Of a stretch of 64,000 nucleotides of DNA, positions 63,353 to 64,000 are shown piece after piece. Below the pieces are notes generated by a model. That model did not search any database, was not told where the DNA came from, and worked only from the letters and a program-made list of their open reading frames with translations. Source of the DNA: an uncultured Mollicutes bacterium (GTDB lineage Bacteria > Bacillota_I > Bacilli_A > Acholeplasmatales > Anaeroplasmataceae). Location: contig UQFG01000004.1 in the NCBI GenBank assembly GCA_900540175.1, positions 1 to 64,000 of the forward strand. The letters are read 5' to 3'. The position numbers and the translations under genes were made by a program. The first letter of the stretch is position 1. Each line of letters starts with the position of its first letter.

Positions 63353-64000
63353 ATGATTGATTTGACAAGTATTCAAGATCCCTCCTTTGTTAAACGGTTA
63401 TCCAAAAAAGAATTGAAAGAATTGGCGAAAGAAATCCGCCAATTCTTAATTGAACACATTTCCAAAACCGGAGGGCATTTGAGCAGTAATTTAGGGATTG
63501 TCGAAATTACGTTGGCAATGTACTATGTATTTGATTGTGACCAGGATCAGTTTATTTTTGATGTCGGACACCAATCCTATGTCCATAAAATTTTAACCGG
63601 TCGGGCCAAAGATTTTGATACGTTAAGACAATATCAAGGCCTTTCCGGTTATATTTGTAAAGAAGAATCCAAATACGATGTTTGGGAATCGGGACATTCT
63701 TCCACCTCGTTATCGGCCATGGCGGGGATGTTGTTATCAAAGGAAAACAAGGATCAACGGATTATTTCGTTGATCGGGGATAGTTCGATTATGAATGGGG
63801 TTGCGTTTGAGGGGCTGAATTTTTTAGGAAATCAGAATCAATTGGCTCCGATTATCATTTTAAATGATAATAAAATGGGTATTTCAAAATCAGTTGGGGC
63901 GCTAGCAAAAACGTTGTCCCGTTTAAGAGGAACGCATTTTTGGCGCACGGTCAAACGCGTTTTGAATACGATTTTCCCGACATTTGTCTGCAACTGGTTT
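63353..64000 (+). CDS. dxs: 1-deoxy-D-xylulose-5-phosphate synthase, 5' part (cut by window end)
   Basis: The first 216 codons are visible, with no stop before the edge. First step of the MEP isoprenoid pathway, also feeding thiamine and PLP. Seen: TGGHLSSNLGIVEIT, FDVGHQSYVHKILTGR and the thiamine-diphosphate motif IGDSSIMNGVAFEGLN to LNDNKMGIS. The motif has GDS where most DXS have GDG, a mild deviation. AAAAGGTG precedes the ATG. Confidence 0.93.
   Translation, partial: MIDLTSIQDPSFVKRLSKKELKELAKEIRQFLIEHISKTGGHLSSNLGIVEITLAMYYVFDCDQDQFIFDVGHQSYVHKILTGRAKDFDTLRQYQGLSGYICKEESKYDVWESGHSSTSLSAMAGMLLSKENKDQRIISLIGDSSIMNGVAFEGLNFLGNQNQLAPIIILNDNKMGISKSVGALAKTLSRLRGTHFWRTVKRVLNTIFPTFVCNWF

Overview
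The window comes from a low-GC, standard-code Bacillota chromosome (TGA is used as a stop). Best guess is the Erysipelotrichia side of the phylum, from the general look of the proteins and the mix of a YlmH/YggS pair, a PyrR-type leader, a preQ1-I riboswitch and spore-type genes (ytfJ, a CwlD-like amidase). That placement is inference; no rRNA is present. Positions 1-8700 are accessory DNA stacked on a tRNA-Trp gene. The remainder is chromosomal, apart from an AT-rich, possibly acquired patch at about 36.9-38.7 kb.

Accessory region. tRNA-Trp (8619-8693, minus) has a 44-bp copy of its 3' part at 7028-7071. Between the copies lies a 1.6-kb AT-rich remnant with a 307-aa gene and a divergent 38-codon ORF. 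To the left is the decayed 3' end of a tyrosine integrase (1-301) that would have abutted the 7028-7071 copy. That junction has been split by a 6.7-kb integrative and mobilizable element (350-7033). It carries a large serine recombinase, a UvrD-like helicase with an inserted nuclease-like segment, an excisionase-type HTH protein, MobC, a relaxase, and a membrane-anchored protein encoded in another frame entirely inside the relaxase gene. The site TGGCAG, the complement of the tRNA discriminator plus CCA end, is duplicated at both ends, so the uninterrupted target can be reconstructed.

Chromosomal part. 8.8-20.9 kb holds a 1518-aa membrane protein with about ten 85-aa repeats, tRNA-His, a two-TM protein, galU, a WYL regulator, a hemolysin-III-like protein, a HAD phosphatase, a beta-propeller protein and a lipoprotein. 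21-27.6 kb holds alr, a lipid-kinase-like gene, a preQ1 riboswitch with queT, yggS, ylmH, mtnN, ytfI-like, ytfJ and a pentapeptide-repeat protein. 27.6-36.9 kb holds RNase H, murE, a Na/Pi transporter, uvrB, L-serine dehydratase, rlmD and a nucleotidyltransferase. 37-49 kb holds a lipoprotein/secreted peptidase pair, ferredoxin, a sugar-isomerase-like protein, a cell-wall amidase, a LytTR regulator with a membrane partner, an antiporter, a MATE exporter, a NUDIX hydrolase, an HTH protein, tmcAL and pepF. 49-51.4 kb holds a TtcA-like enzyme and a single-chain fusion of a TcdA-type E1-like enzyme with a patatin phospholipase.

51.4-60.8 kb is a complete de novo pyrimidine operon, pyrB-pyrC-carA-carB-pyrK-pyrD-pyrF-pyrE, behind a PyrR-type attenuator. 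Its CarA has lost the whole glutaminase triad. The window ends with a flavodoxin, an Fe-S aldo/keto reductase, two small proteins and the start of dxs.

Most notable: the glutaminase-dead CarA; the overprinted mob gene; the serine recombinase whose C-terminus should change between integrated and excised states; the att-bounded cassette whose gene ends in the integrase's C-terminal tail; and the TcdA-patatin fusion.
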